A stretch of 64,000 nucleotides of DNA from Rhodococcus sp. W8901 (GTDB lineage: Bacteria > Actinomycetota > Actinomycetes > Mycobacteriales > Mycobacteriaceae), in the NCBI RefSeq assembly GCF_013348805.1, contig NZ_CP054690.1:4092001-4156000 (forward strand). Reading direction: 5' to 3'. Below are positions 40,332-49,342 of this stretch, one piece after another. The first letter of the stretch is position 1; every line of letters begins with the position of its first letter. The position numbers and the translations under genes were made by a program. Below the pieces are notes generated by a model. It did no database searches and was not told where the DNA came from. It saw only the letters and a list, made by a program, of their open reading frames with translations.

Positions 40332-41105
40332 CTAGCGAATGGGCGCGAGCGCGGGCCGCTTGGCGCTGACGCCGTCGCCCGACGACGTGCCACGGACGCG
40401 CCGGCCGATCCACGGAATCAGGAATCCCCTGGTCCACTCGAGATCGGCGCGACGCTGGGAGGCCTTGTCGGTGGGCAGATCGGGACCCAGCGGATCCATC
40501 ACGATGTGGTGCTCGACGCCGAGCGTCTCGAGCACCCGGATCGCCATGTTCTGGTGGCCCGGCGTGGACATGTGCAGCCGGTCCCAGTCCCACATCCGCA
40601 GATCCTGGTACTCGTCGAAGCGCCAGAAGTCGACGAGCTTCGCGCCGTGCCGATCCGCGACCTCACGGACCAGCTCGTTGTAGACGGCCGAGCGGCCACG
40701 GATCTTCGAGAACACCGCAGACCAGCCCGCGTCGTACGCAGTCCACACCAGCACGGTCGCGCCGGTCGCGGTCAGCTTGCCGATCGCGTCGTCGTACCGC
40801 GCGACGAGGGCGTCGAGGTCGATCTTGGGGCGCATCAGGTCGTTGCCACCCGCGTAGATCGTCACCAGATCGGGTTCGAGCGCGACCGCGGCGTCGAGCT
40901 GTTCGTCGACGATCGGGCCGAGCAGCCGGCCCCGGATCGCGAGATTGGCGTAGCCGAAGTCGGCGCTGCGCCGGGCGAGCTCCTCGGCCACCCGGTCCGC
41001 CCAGCCGCGCAGGCCGTTCGGTCGGGTGGCGTCGGGGTCGCCGACACCCTCGGTGAACGAGTCACCGAGGGCGACGTACCTGTGGAAGACGGGTTCCTGC
41101 GACAT
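40332..41105 (-). CDS. SGNH/GDSL-type esterase-lipase family protein
   Basis: A 257-aa hydrolase with all four SGNH blocks: Ser in VALGDSFTEG (near residue 15), Gly in NLAIRGRL (near 57), Asn in YAGGNDLM (near 87) and the DxxH pair in WDRLHMSTPGH (near 180). No signal peptide, so probably cytoplasmic; substrate unknown. Two ATGs abut at the start (41108 and 41105); the second is better spaced from GGGAG. Marks the right edge of the aromatic block. Confidence 0.87.
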   Translation of the reverse strand: MSQEPVFHRYVALGDSFTEGVGDPDATRPNGLRGWADRVAEELARRSADFGYANLAIRGRLLGPIVDEQLDAAVALEPDLVTIYAGGNDLMRPKIDLDALVARYDDAIGKLTATGATVLVWTAYDAGWSAVFSKIRGRSAVYNELVREVADRHGAKLVDFWRFDEYQDLRMWDWDRLHMSTPGHQNMAIRVLETLGVEHHIVMDPLGPDLPTDKASQRRADLEWTRGFLIPWIGRRVRGTSSGDGVSAKRPALAPIR

Positions 41106-41151
41106 CATGCTCCCAGTATTTCAGTAGCAAGACTAAGGAAGCCGGCTCAGT

Positions 41152-41181
41152 GCCGAATCACACGTCGCCGAATCACACGTC
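41152..41181. repeat. 15-bp tandem duplication across a stop codon
   Basis: gccgaatcacacgtc occurs twice in a row (41152-41166, 41167-41181). The right copy holds the last codons and TGA of the GDP-mannose pyrophosphorylase gene; the left copy repeats the same TGA in frame. Confidence 0.9.
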
Positions 41182-42252
41182 GGTGCTGAAGCGCACTCCG
41201 CCGTCGGGCAGCTTGACGCCGGGCCACACTCGCGCCCCGCCGATCAGTTCGCACCGCGCACCGACATCCGCGCCGTCGCCGATCACGGCGTCGCGGATCA
41301 ACGCGCGCGGACCGATACGGGCGCCGAAACCGATGATCGACCGCTCGACCACGGCACCGGCCTCCACCTGGGCGCCGTCGAACAGCACCGCGCCGTCGAG
41401 TCGGGCGCCCGCGCCCACCTCGGCGCCCCGCCCCACGACGGTGCCGCCGATCAGCAGCGCGCCCGGTGCGACACCCGCGCCGGGATGGACCAGCGACTCG
41501 CCGCGCGGACCCTCGAGTGCCGGCGACGGCGCGATGCCGCGCACCAGGTCCGCGGAGCCGCGGACGAAGTCGTCGGGGGTACCCATGTCACGCCAGTACG
41601 ACGTGTCGACGTGACCGAACACGCGGGCCCCGTCGGCCAGCAGGGCCGGAAACACCTCACGCTCGACCGACACCGGGCGATCCGACGGGATCTTCTCGAT
41701 GATCTCGCGGCGGAAGACGTAGCAGCCGGCATTGATCTGGTCGGTCGGCGGATCCTGGGTCTTCTCCAGGAACGCCTTGACCCTGCCGTCGTCGTCGGTG
41801 GGCACGCAACCGAACGCGCGCGGATCGCCGACCCGCACGAGGTGCAGCGTCACATCGGCGTTGGTCCGGTGATGGGTGTCGAGCACCGCCCCGAGATCGG
41901 TGCCGCCCAGGACGTCACCGTTGAAGACCATGATGTTGTCCGCACGCAGGCTCGGCAGCACGTTGCGGATGCCGCCGCCGGTACCCATCGGCTCGACCTC
42001 GGTGACGTACTCGATCTCGAGTCCCAGGTCGCTGCCGTCACCGAAATGCTCCTCGAACACCTGGGCCTTGAACGACGTGCCCAGCACGACGTGCGTGATC
42101 CCGGCCTGCTTGATCCGGGCCAACAGGTGCGTGAGGAACGGCACCCCGGCAGTGGGGAGCATGGGCTTGGGGGCGGACAGCGTCAGCGGACGCAGCCGGG
42201 TCCCCTGACCCCCGACCAGAATGACGGCATCGGTCGCCGAAGCAGTTGTCAT
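41173..42252 (-). CDS. manC: Mannose-1-phosphate guanylyltransferase (GDP-mannose pyrophosphorylase)
   Basis: Makes GDP-mannose from mannose-1-phosphate and GTP for mannosylated lipids and glycans. The 359-aa protein has the nucleotidyltransferase signature LVGGQGTRLRPLT (near residue 12, glycine-rich loop) and KPMLP, FNGDVLGG near 110, and a C-terminal left-handed beta-helix of hexapeptide repeats (about 255-345). Orthologue of Rv3264c, confusingly called manB in H37Rv. The start overlaps the wbbL stop by 4 bp. Confidence 0.93.
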   Translation of the reverse strand: MTTASATDAVILVGGQGTRLRPLTLSAPKPMLPTAGVPFLTHLLARIKQAGITHVVLGTSFKAQVFEEHFGDGSDLGLEIEYVTEVEPMGTGGGIRNVLPSLRADNIMVFNGDVLGGTDLGAVLDTHHRTNADVTLHLVRVGDPRAFGCVPTDDDGRVKAFLEKTQDPPTDQINAGCYVFRREIIEKIPSDRPVSVEREVFPALLADGARVFGHVDTSYWRDMGTPDDFVRGSADLVRGIAPSPALEGPRGESLVHPGAGVAPGALLIGGTVVGRGAEVGAGARLDGAVLFDGAQVEAGAVVERSIIGFGARIGPRALIRDAVIGDGADVGARCELIGGARVWPGVKLPDGGVRFSTDV

Positions 42253-43166
42253 GCTTTCCCCTCAATCTCGATCTCTCGACGCTCGTTCTGCTTGCGCTCG
42301 TCTTCCCGGCGCTCCCGAACCGCTGCCGCGACCGCGAGCTTCGAACGCAAGGCGAGTCCACCCCGCAGAGCCCACCGCAGCGGGGCCTGCCACCACGCGG
42401 GGTGGCGATCGGCCTGGAAGCGGTAGGCGCTCTGATGATGGGCGGGCAGCATCAACTCGGGATGCCGGCCCGCGGCATGGCCCTTGGCATGGGTCACCTC
42501 GGCCGACGGCACGAAGACGTTGAGCCAGCCCGCCTTACCGAGCCGGTCACCGAGGTCCACATCCTCCATGTACATGAAGTAGCGGGAGTCGAAGCCGTCG
42601 ATCGAGTCGAACGCGACCCGGCGCAGCAGCAGGCACGAGCCGGACAACCACCCGGCGGGACGCTCGGTGATGGTCTCGTTCTCCTGGAGGTACCGCTGCG
42701 TCCACGGGTTGGACGGCCAGACGGAACCGAGGACGGCGTGGCCGGCACCGGAGATCAGATCGGGCACGCGACGGGCCGAGGGGTACATGCTGCCGTCGGG
42801 TTCGCGGACCATCGGCCCGAGGGCACCGGCCCGCGGCCAGCGCGCTGCCGCGGCGAGCAGTTCGTCGATCGCGCCGGGCGACCAGCGCACATCGGGATTG
42901 ACGACGACGACGAACTCGATGTCTGGGTCGATCTCGGCGACGGCGCGATTGATCGCACCGCCGTACCCGATGTTGCCGCCGGTGCGGAGCAGTCGGACGT
43001 GATCGTGAGCCGCCTCAGCGGCCTCGGGCGCCCCGTCGGTCGACCCGTTGTCGGCCAGGATGACCTGCGGGTTTTCGACCGTCGCATCGGCCAACGTGTC
43101 GAGGAAATGCTCCAGATGCTCGCCGGGCGAGTAGGTCACCGTCACCACGGCCAGCTTCGAACTCAC
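42249..43166 (-). CDS. wbbL: Rhamnosyltransferase WbbL, arabinogalactan linker
   Basis: GT2-family transferase that adds L-rhamnose from dTDP-rhamnose to GlcNAc-PP-decaprenol, making the linker of arabinogalactan to peptidoglycan. The 305 residues show AVVTVTYSPGEHLEHFL at the start, the nucleotide-sugar segment LADNGSTDGAPE near 37, the metal-binding VVVNPDVRW near 88 (DxD replaced by NPDV as in related rhamnosyltransferases) and FMYMEDVDLGDRLG near 197. Order rmlD-wbbL-manC matches Rv3266c-Rv3264c. Confidence 0.92.
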   Translation of the reverse strand: MSSKLAVVTVTYSPGEHLEHFLDTLADATVENPQVILADNGSTDGAPEAAEAAHDHVRLLRTGGNIGYGGAINRAVAEIDPDIEFVVVVNPDVRWSPGAIDELLAAAARWPRAGALGPMVREPDGSMYPSARRVPDLISGAGHAVLGSVWPSNPWTQRYLQENETITERPAGWLSGSCLLLRRVAFDSIDGFDSRYFMYMEDVDLGDRLGKAGWLNVFVPSAEVTHAKGHAAGRHPELMLPAHHQSAYRFQADRHPAWWQAPLRWALRGGLALRSKLAVAAAVRERREDERKQNERREIEIEGKA

Positions 43167-43200
43167 GCGGGCAAGCGTATCCCGAAAGCCCGCATCGTCC

Positions 43201-44061
43201 TCATTCGAGCCGGGCCAGCGCGTCGCCCAGCGCGTCCTGCCACGGCCGCAGCGGGGTCAGACCGGCTGCAACCCACGACGCGGGCGAGAGCGCCGAGTAG
43301 GCGGGTCGCGGCGCGGGGCGCACGAACTCGGCGCTGCTGCACGGCCGGACCCGCGCGGGGTCGGCGCCCACCCCCTCGAACACGGCACGGGCAAGGTCGA
43401 ACCATGTCGCGGTACCCGAGTTGGTCGCGTGCAGCGTGGTCGCGCCCCCGCCGCCGGTGCGGGCCAGTTCGAGCAGTCCGGCAGCGAGGTCCGCGGAGTA
43501 CGTGGGCGAACCCACCTGGTCCGTGACCACCTGGACGGTGTCGCGGTCGCGCTCGAGCCGCAGCATCGTCGCGACGAAGTCGTTCCCGACTCCCGTGTAC
43601 ACCCATGCCGTCCGGACGATCTGCGCGTCAGGCAGCACCTCGCGGATCGCAAGCTCGCCGGCGAGCTTGGTCCGGCCGTACACCGTCTGCGGATCGGTGG
43701 GGTCGTCCGTCTCGTACGGCACGGCACGGTCCCCCGCACGGTCCCCCGCGAAGACGTAGTCGGTGGAGACGTGGATCAACCGCGACCCCGCACGCGCACA
43801 CGCCGACGCCAGGTTCCGCGGCCCGGTCGCGTTGACCGCGGCGGCGGTCTCCTCGTCCGACTCCGCGGCGTCCACGGCGGTATAGGCCGCGCAGTTCACC
43901 ACCACCGAACCGGGTTCCACCCAGGCGTCGACGGCACCGCGGTCGGTGATGTCGAGCTCGTCCGAACCCACTCCGACGATCGGAACGTCGACGAGGTCCT
44001 GTAACGCGAGCAGGCGACCACCCAACTGCCCGCGTGCGCCGGTCACCAGAATCCTCTTCAC
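43201..44061 (-). CDS. rmlD: dTDP-4-dehydrorhamnose reductase
   Basis: Last enzyme of dTDP-L-rhamnose synthesis, supplying WbbL encoded just downstream. The 286-aa extended SDR has the NADPH motif VTGARGQLGGRL (residues 5-16), VNCAAYTAVDAAE near 55, STDYVFAG near 100 and the catalytic YGRTK near 125. GTG 44061 sits before the first beta-strand; the open frame upstream to 44115 is not conserved in type. Divergent from the LCP gene over 159 bp. Confidence 0.93.
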   Translation of the reverse strand: MKRILVTGARGQLGGRLLALQDLVDVPIVGVGSDELDITDRGAVDAWVEPGSVVVNCAAYTAVDAAESDEETAAAVNATGPRNLASACARAGSRLIHVSTDYVFAGDRAGDRAVPYETDDPTDPQTVYGRTKLAGELAIREVLPDAQIVRTAWVYTGVGNDFVATMLRLERDRDTVQVVTDQVGSPTYSADLAAGLLELARTGGGGATTLHATNSGTATWFDLARAVFEGVGADPARVRPCSSAEFVRPAPRPAYSALSPASWVAAGLTPLRPWQDALGDALARLE

Positions 44062-44220
44062 GGGTTCCGAGTCTGGCACGCCGGACAGCTGTATCGCGTG
44101 CTGCGCGCAGAACACCAGTAGCCTTGACAGCGGTTGTAATCGCGCAGTTGCTCGGATTGTGATTCGGAATGCAGTTCGGATCTGCTCGGATTTTCAAGGA
44201 TCTTCAGGGAGGGGCCACAG

Positions 44221-45747
44221 GTGCCGCAGGAGCCCACCGCATCGGAAGTGCCGCGACCGCCAGCCCCGGTCTCGCGCATCCAGATCGCCATCGCGGTCGC
44301 TGCGGTGCTGGTGCTCGTGATCACCGGATTCGCTTGGCGCAGTGTCGACTCGCTGCGGTCGAGCCTCTCGACGATCGGCGATCTCGGACTGGGCGGCGCC
44401 AAGGACGGCGCCGTCGACATCCTGCTCGTCGGTACCGACAGCCGCACCGATGCCCACGGCAATCCGCTCAGTCAATCCGAACTCGAGTCGCTGCGTGCGG
44501 GCGAGGAGGTCGCGTCCAACACCGACACGATCGTCCTGGTGCGCGTGCCCAACGACGGCAGTTCGGCCACCGCCATCTCCATTCCCCGCGACGCGTACGT
44601 GGACGTGCCCGGGATCGGGATGTCGAAGATCAACGCCGCTTACGGCGCGACCAAGGAAACCGAGCGGCAGAAGCTGGTCGAGGACGGGGAATCCGATTCC
44701 GACGCCGAGAAGGAATCGACGCAGGCGGGCCGCGAAGCGCTCATCAAGTCCGTCGCGAAACTGACCGGCATCACCGTCGACCACTACGCGGAGATCGGTC
44801 TGCTCGGCTTCGTCCTGCTCACCGACGCGGTCGGCGGGGTCGACGTGTGCCTCAACGCGGCTGTCGACGAACCGCTCTCGGGTGCGAAGTTCCCCGCCGG
44901 CGACCAGACACTCGACGGCTCCGATGCCCTGAGCTTCGTCCGCCAGCGACACAACCTGCCCCGCGGCGACCTCGACCGGATCGTCCGCCAGCAGGTGTTC
45001 ATGGCCTCGCTGGTGCGCGAGGTGCTGAGCGCGCAGACCCTCACCAACCCCGGCAAGCTGAACCAGCTCAGTTCCGCGGTGCAGCGGTCGGTGGTGCTCG
45101 ACGCCGACTGGGACATCATCGAGTTCGCCACCCAGCTCAAGGACCTCGCGGGCGGCAAGGTCAAGTTCGAGACGATCCCCGTCGTCGACATCAACGCGAT
45201 GACCGACTACGGCGAGTCGATCGTGCAGGTCGATCCCAAGGCCGTCCGCAAGTACGTCGCCGGACTGGTCGGTGAGGAACCCACCGAGGACAAGTCCGAC
45301 CAGAGCACCACGTCCGCCGTCCCGACCGAGATGCCCGACATCGATCCGTCCTCCGTCACCGTCGACGTCTCCAACGACAGCAGCATCAGCGGTCTCGCCT
45401 CGAGCGTCGGAACGACCCTCGACGGCAAGGGCTTCGGCCTCGGCGAGGTCGGGAACAACACGGGCAAGTCCGTGACGCGATCCACCGTGTTCGCGAACAA
45501 GTCGGACAGCAAGGGCGCCCAGGCCGTCTCGGTGACTCTCGGTGGCCTGCCGATCGAGACCGACAAGTCGCTGTCGTCGGGCACCGTGCGTGTCGTCCTC
45601 GCCGGCGACTACAAGGGTCCCTCCGGAACCTCGTCGGGCTCCGGATCCGGATCCTCGGGCATCTCCAGCGCCGGCACCTCGCCCACCCCCGTCGAACCCG
45701 GTCCCGCGATCGACGCGGGCAACAACGGCCCCCACTGCGTAAATTGA
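44221..45747 (+). CDS. LytR-CpsA-Psr (LCP) family cell-wall ligase
   Basis: A 508-aa membrane-anchored phosphotransferase expected to attach arabinogalactan to peptidoglycan, like CpsA/Lcp1 (Rv3267 position). One N-terminal TM helix (about 20-40), the LCP domain (about 60-330) with VDILLVGTDSR, the Arg-rich SIPRDAYVDV and SFVRQRHNLPRGDLDR, then a LytR_C domain (about 375-465) and a Gly/Ser/Pro-rich tail. GTG 44221 has GGGAGGGG 4 nt upstream. Next to rmlD and wbbL, whose product it would help anchor. Confidence 0.92.
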   Translation: MPQEPTASEVPRPPAPVSRIQIAIAVAAVLVLVITGFAWRSVDSLRSSLSTIGDLGLGGAKDGAVDILLVGTDSRTDAHGNPLSQSELESLRAGEEVASNTDTIVLVRVPNDGSSATAISIPRDAYVDVPGIGMSKINAAYGATKETERQKLVEDGESDSDAEKESTQAGREALIKSVAKLTGITVDHYAEIGLLGFVLLTDAVGGVDVCLNAAVDEPLSGAKFPAGDQTLDGSDALSFVRQRHNLPRGDLDRIVRQQVFMASLVREVLSAQTLTNPGKLNQLSSAVQRSVVLDADWDIIEFATQLKDLAGGKVKFETIPVVDINAMTDYGESIVQVDPKAVRKYVAGLVGEEPTEDKSDQSTTSAVPTEMPDIDPSSVTVDVSNDSSISGLASSVGTTLDGKGFGLGEVGNNTGKSVTRSTVFANKSDSKGAQAVSVTLGGLPIETDKSLSSGTVRVVLAGDYKGPSGTSSGSGSGSSGISSAGTSPTPVEPGPAIDAGNNGPHCVN

Positions 45748-45787
45748 GCGGTCACCACTGCGTCAACCGAGTACAGATCGGAACACC

Positions 45788-46498
45788 GTGCCCAACCTGA
45801 CCACCGCGCTGCTCGACCCGATCCTGGCCACCGACCCGGCCGGCCCGCGGATCACGTACTACGACGACGCCACCGGCGAGCGGGTGGAGCTGTCCGCGAT
45901 CACGCTGGCGAACTGGGCGGCCAAGACCGCCAACTTCCTGTGCGACGAGTTCGCGCTGATGCCCGGCGCGCGGGTCTCGGTGCTGCTGCCGGCGCACTGG
46001 CAGACCGCCGCCGTCCTGCTCGGCGCGTGGTGGGCCGGGCTCGAGGTGACGCTGGAGGCCGATCCCGACGCCGACGCGGCCCTGGTCACGGCGGATCGAC
46101 TCGACGACGTCGCCGATGCGCCCGAGGTTGCGGTGCTGTCGCTGGACGCCTTCGGCCGTCCGGTCCCCGACCTGCCGGTGGGCGTCACCGACTACGCGAC
46201 CGCGGTGCGTGTGCACGGCGACCAGTTCCGTCCCGGCGGTGCCGGGTCCGCGGCGCTGGACGGCCGCGGTGTCGACGATGTCCTGACAGCGGCCCGGGCG
46301 GTGGCCGTCGCGCAGAACGTGAGCGGCTCGGACCGGGTCCTGTCCACCCGTTCGTGGGCGACCACCGACGACCTGATCGCGGGACTGGTCTCGGTCCTCG
46401 CCGCCGGGGCGTCGCTGGTGCAGGTGTCGAACCCGGACGACGCGGCGATGACGCGGCGCGTCGAATCCGAGAAGGTCACCGCTCAGCTCGCGACGTAG
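45788..46498 (+). CDS. TIGR03089 family protein
   Basis: A 236-aa actinobacterial protein (Rv3268-like) resembling the N-terminal part of AMP-forming acyl-CoA ligases: ITYYDDATGERVELSAITL and LGAWWAGLEVTLEAD are typical of that fold. The adenylate-forming core motif (TSGTTG-type) and the C-terminal domain are missing, so it is unlikely to be a ligase. Function unknown. Starts at GTG 45788, 40 bp after the LCP gene, probably cotranscribed. Its 3' end overlaps the next, opposite gene by 16 bp. Confidence 0.8.
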   Translation: MPNLTTALLDPILATDPAGPRITYYDDATGERVELSAITLANWAAKTANFLCDEFALMPGARVSVLLPAHWQTAAVLLGAWWAGLEVTLEADPDADAALVTADRLDDVADAPEVAVLSLDAFGRPVPDLPVGVTDYATAVRVHGDQFRPGGAGSAALDGRGVDDVLTAARAVAVAQNVSGSDRVLSTRSWATTDDLIAGLVSVLAAGASLVQVSNPDDAAMTRRVESEKVTAQLAT

Positions 46499-46878
46499 CC
46501 GCCGTCCTCGAGTCCCGCCGCGATCTCGTATCGATTGCGGGCGCCGGGGTGACGGATCTCCTCCCACAGGTACATCAGCGCGAAAACCGCGCCGTGCCAA
46601 CCCCACTGGTCGGCGTGGACGGCCTCGTGCCGGATCACGCGATCGGCGGTGTTGCCTCGCGTCAGGTAGGCGCCGCCGAGCGTGGTGCCGCCGCGACCGA
46701 ATCCGCCCCGCATCCCCGAACACACGAAGATCCCGTACCGGTCGTCGAATTCGATGCGGGCCCGCCACAACCGGGCGTACCGCAGGGCCACGACGGTCAC
46801 GAGGCGCGAGGTCCGACTGCCGCGAGCGGCCCGGGTCAGCATGGTCTGCCGATCCCGGGCCCCTCGCGTCGTGCTCAC
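46483..46878 (-). CDS. Small protein with HExxH-like motif
   Basis: About 131 aa, family not recognised. RHEAVHADQWGWHG (near residue 85) contains HExxH, the zinc-binding motif of gluzincin/metzincin-type peptidases, and an acidic EIAAGLEDG follows about 30 residues later as a possible third ligand. There is no signal peptide or TM helix. The start is uncertain: GTG 46878 has GAGG 3 nt upstream; ATG 46842 and GTG 46887 are alternatives. Convergent and overlapping with the TIGR03089 gene; 20 bp downstream of the ABC permease. Confidence 0.6.
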   Translation of the reverse strand: MSTTRGARDRQTMLTRAARGSRTSRLVTVVALRYARLWRARIEFDDRYGIFVCSGMRGGFGRGGTTLGGAYLTRGNTADRVIRHEAVHADQWGWHGAVFALMYLWEEIRHPGARNRYEIAAGLEDGGYVAS

Positions 46879-46897
46879 ACACCTCACGCTAGCGTCG

Positions 46898-49342
46898 TCA
46901 CCCGGCCAGCGCCGCCACCGGCGCGGTGCGCGCTGCCCGCCGCGCCGGCAGGATCGCGGCGAGCACTCCGGCCGCTCCCCCGCCCAGCACGATCAACGCG
47001 AGGGTCGGCCACGGCAGCGTGCCCAGCACGAGGTCGTCGAAGCCGAACACCGACGCCGATCCGGTGATGCCGAACGCGAGGCCCAGCGCCACACCGAGCG
47101 CCGACGCCACCCCGGCGATCAGCACCGCCTCCCACAGCAGCAACGACCGCAGGCCCGCGCGTGTGAGCCCCACGGCGCGCAGCAGGCCCGACTCCCGGCG
47201 CCGCTCGAGCACCGACAGCGCCATCGTGTTGCCGACGCCGATCAGTGCGATCACCACGGCCACCGACAGCAGTCCCGCCACGACCAGCAACAGCGTGTCG
47301 AGGACACTGTCGAGGGTCGCGCGCATCGCCAGCGATCCACCGACCTCGCTTCCCGGTGCCAGTTGCTCCGCGAGCGCAGTGATCTCGTCCTGCACCACAC
47401 GGCGCTCGTCGTCGCTCAGTCGGTCGGCGAGCCGGATCCACATCTGGTCGGTCGTCACCTGCGACGACAGGGCCGCGAGCAGGCGCGCCTCGGTGAGGGC
47501 CGGCTGGCCCGTGGACGCGCCGACCGTCAGCTCGCTTCGTCCGACGTTGCCCGTGAGGGACACCGTCTCGCCGAGGTCGAGCCCCAGATCGAGCCGGTCG
47601 TCCGGCGACAGCAGCAGCTGGTGCGGACCGGGCAGGTCGACGTCGGTGCGCAGGGTCGCCCGGACCGCCGCGACGTCCACGCCGACCACCGGCAGCGTCC
47701 GGCCGTCGGGCAGGGAGACGTCGGCGGTGCCGAGCGGGGCCACCGCGTCCACACCCTCGAGGCCGCGGATGCGCTCGGCCAGGACGCCGGGCAGTCCGGT
47801 GCTGCCACCCGCCTCGACGCTCACGTCCACCGGGAACTGGTCGTCGACCGCGCCGGGCGCACTGGCCTTCGTCACGGCGATGCCGACGACGAGCGTGCTC
47901 GTGAGCGTGACGCCGATCAGCAGGGCCGTCGCGGTCGCCGCGGTCCGGCGCGGATTGCGGCCGGCGTTGCCGGCGGCGAGCAGTCCCACCGGCCCACCGA
48001 TCCGTCCCAGCAGCGCACCGACCCGAGAGATCACCGCCGGAACGATCCGCTGGCTCAGCATCACGATCGCGACGAACGTCGCCAGACCGCCGACGCACGC
48101 GATCAGCACCTGACCGGTGGTGGCCCCCAGCGCGAGGATGCCGACACCCGCGATCAACGCGAGCGTCCCGAGGACGCGGCGCGCCCGTGACACCGCGACG
48201 GGTTCGGGCGTCGATTCGAGCGGCTGCAGCGCCGCCAGCGGGGAGACCCGGGTCGCGGCACGGCTGGGAGCCGACGCCGCGGCCAGGGTCATCACGACGC
48301 CCACCACCACGCCGACGATCACCGTCACCGGCGTCACGCTCAACCCGCGCAACGGGATCGGCACGTCCGCCGCGGCCGCGATCCGGGCCACGAGCCACGC
48401 CGTTCCGACGCCCAGCATCACGCCCAGCACCGACGCGGCCACGCCGACACCGGCCGCCTCGACCCGCACACTGCGGCGGACCTGCGCCGCCGTCGCGCCC
48501 ACGCACCGCAGCAGCGCCAGCTCCTGCGTCCGCGCGGCCAGCAGCACCGCGAACGTGTTGGCGATCACGAGCGCCGCGACCACGACGGCGATGGCACCGA
48601 ACGCCAGCAGGACACTCGCGAGGAGGTCGGAATCGCCGAGGAACTGCTGCGATGCCAGCTCCGCCCGGTGGACACCGGTGTCGACCGTCGCATCGGCGGG
48701 CAGCGCGCCGCGCACCCGGTCCGCGAGCTGCTGCTGCGACATCACGCCGTCGCCGGCGACCCGGATCTCGCGGCTCCCGCCGCCCGTCGTCCACGCGTCG
48801 AGCTGCCCGACCGTCGCGAAGACGGTGGTGCCGTTCATCTGCTGCGCCGTGCCGGACAGATCGACCAGCCCGACCACCTTCGCGGTGTCGCTGATCTGCG
48901 CCTCGGAGCTCAGCGTGGTGACGGTCAGATCGGACCCGATCGGCACGCCCGAACCCGCGTCCACGGCGATCTCGCCCGGCGCCTCGGGGAATCGCCCGTC
49001 GGACAGGGTCTGCCAGCGCAGTCCCGGATCGTCGGACAGCGACTGCGCCGAACCGAACGACGAGCCCTCCCCGTCGCGGCGCACCTTGACGCTCGTCGAG
49101 ACGTCCTCGGTGACCGCGTGGACCCCCGGCACCGCCCGGATCGCCGCCAGGTCGTCGCTGCCGCTGACCACGACGTCCGTCGTGGCGTACTGCCCGGCAA
49201 GCGAATCCGTCACGCCCGCCTTCAACGTCGAGTTCAGCGTCAGTGTCGCCACGATGAACGCGACCGCGATCACGACCGCCAGCACCGACGCGAGGTAGCG
49301 TCCCGCATGCGCGCGCATCTGCGCCCACGCCAGCCCCCGCAT
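46898..49342 (-). CDS. ABC transporter permease, FtsX/MacB type
   Basis: An 814-aa permease with two FtsX-like halves: TM1 at about 15-37, a large extracytoplasmic loop, three TMs near 265-355, two central TMs near 395-435, a second TM and loop from about 475, and three final TMs near 690-800. This ten-TM plan is typical of exporters for lipids, lipoproteins or antimicrobial compounds in actinobacteria. The ATG shares a base with the stop of the ATPase gene (TGATG). Confidence 0.9.
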   Translation of the reverse strand: MRGLAWAQMRAHAGRYLASVLAVVIAVAFIVATLTLNSTLKAGVTDSLAGQYATTDVVVSGSDDLAAIRAVPGVHAVTEDVSTSVKVRRDGEGSSFGSAQSLSDDPGLRWQTLSDGRFPEAPGEIAVDAGSGVPIGSDLTVTTLSSEAQISDTAKVVGLVDLSGTAQQMNGTTVFATVGQLDAWTTGGGSREIRVAGDGVMSQQQLADRVRGALPADATVDTGVHRAELASQQFLGDSDLLASVLLAFGAIAVVVAALVIANTFAVLLAARTQELALLRCVGATAAQVRRSVRVEAAGVGVAASVLGVMLGVGTAWLVARIAAAADVPIPLRGLSVTPVTVIVGVVVGVVMTLAAASAPSRAATRVSPLAALQPLESTPEPVAVSRARRVLGTLALIAGVGILALGATTGQVLIACVGGLATFVAIVMLSQRIVPAVISRVGALLGRIGGPVGLLAAGNAGRNPRRTAATATALLIGVTLTSTLVVGIAVTKASAPGAVDDQFPVDVSVEAGGSTGLPGVLAERIRGLEGVDAVAPLGTADVSLPDGRTLPVVGVDVAAVRATLRTDVDLPGPHQLLLSPDDRLDLGLDLGETVSLTGNVGRSELTVGASTGQPALTEARLLAALSSQVTTDQMWIRLADRLSDDERRVVQDEITALAEQLAPGSEVGGSLAMRATLDSVLDTLLLVVAGLLSVAVVIALIGVGNTMALSVLERRRESGLLRAVGLTRAGLRSLLLWEAVLIAGVASALGVALGLAFGITGSASVFGFDDLVLGTLPWPTLALIVLGGGAAGVLAAILPARRAARTAPVAALAG

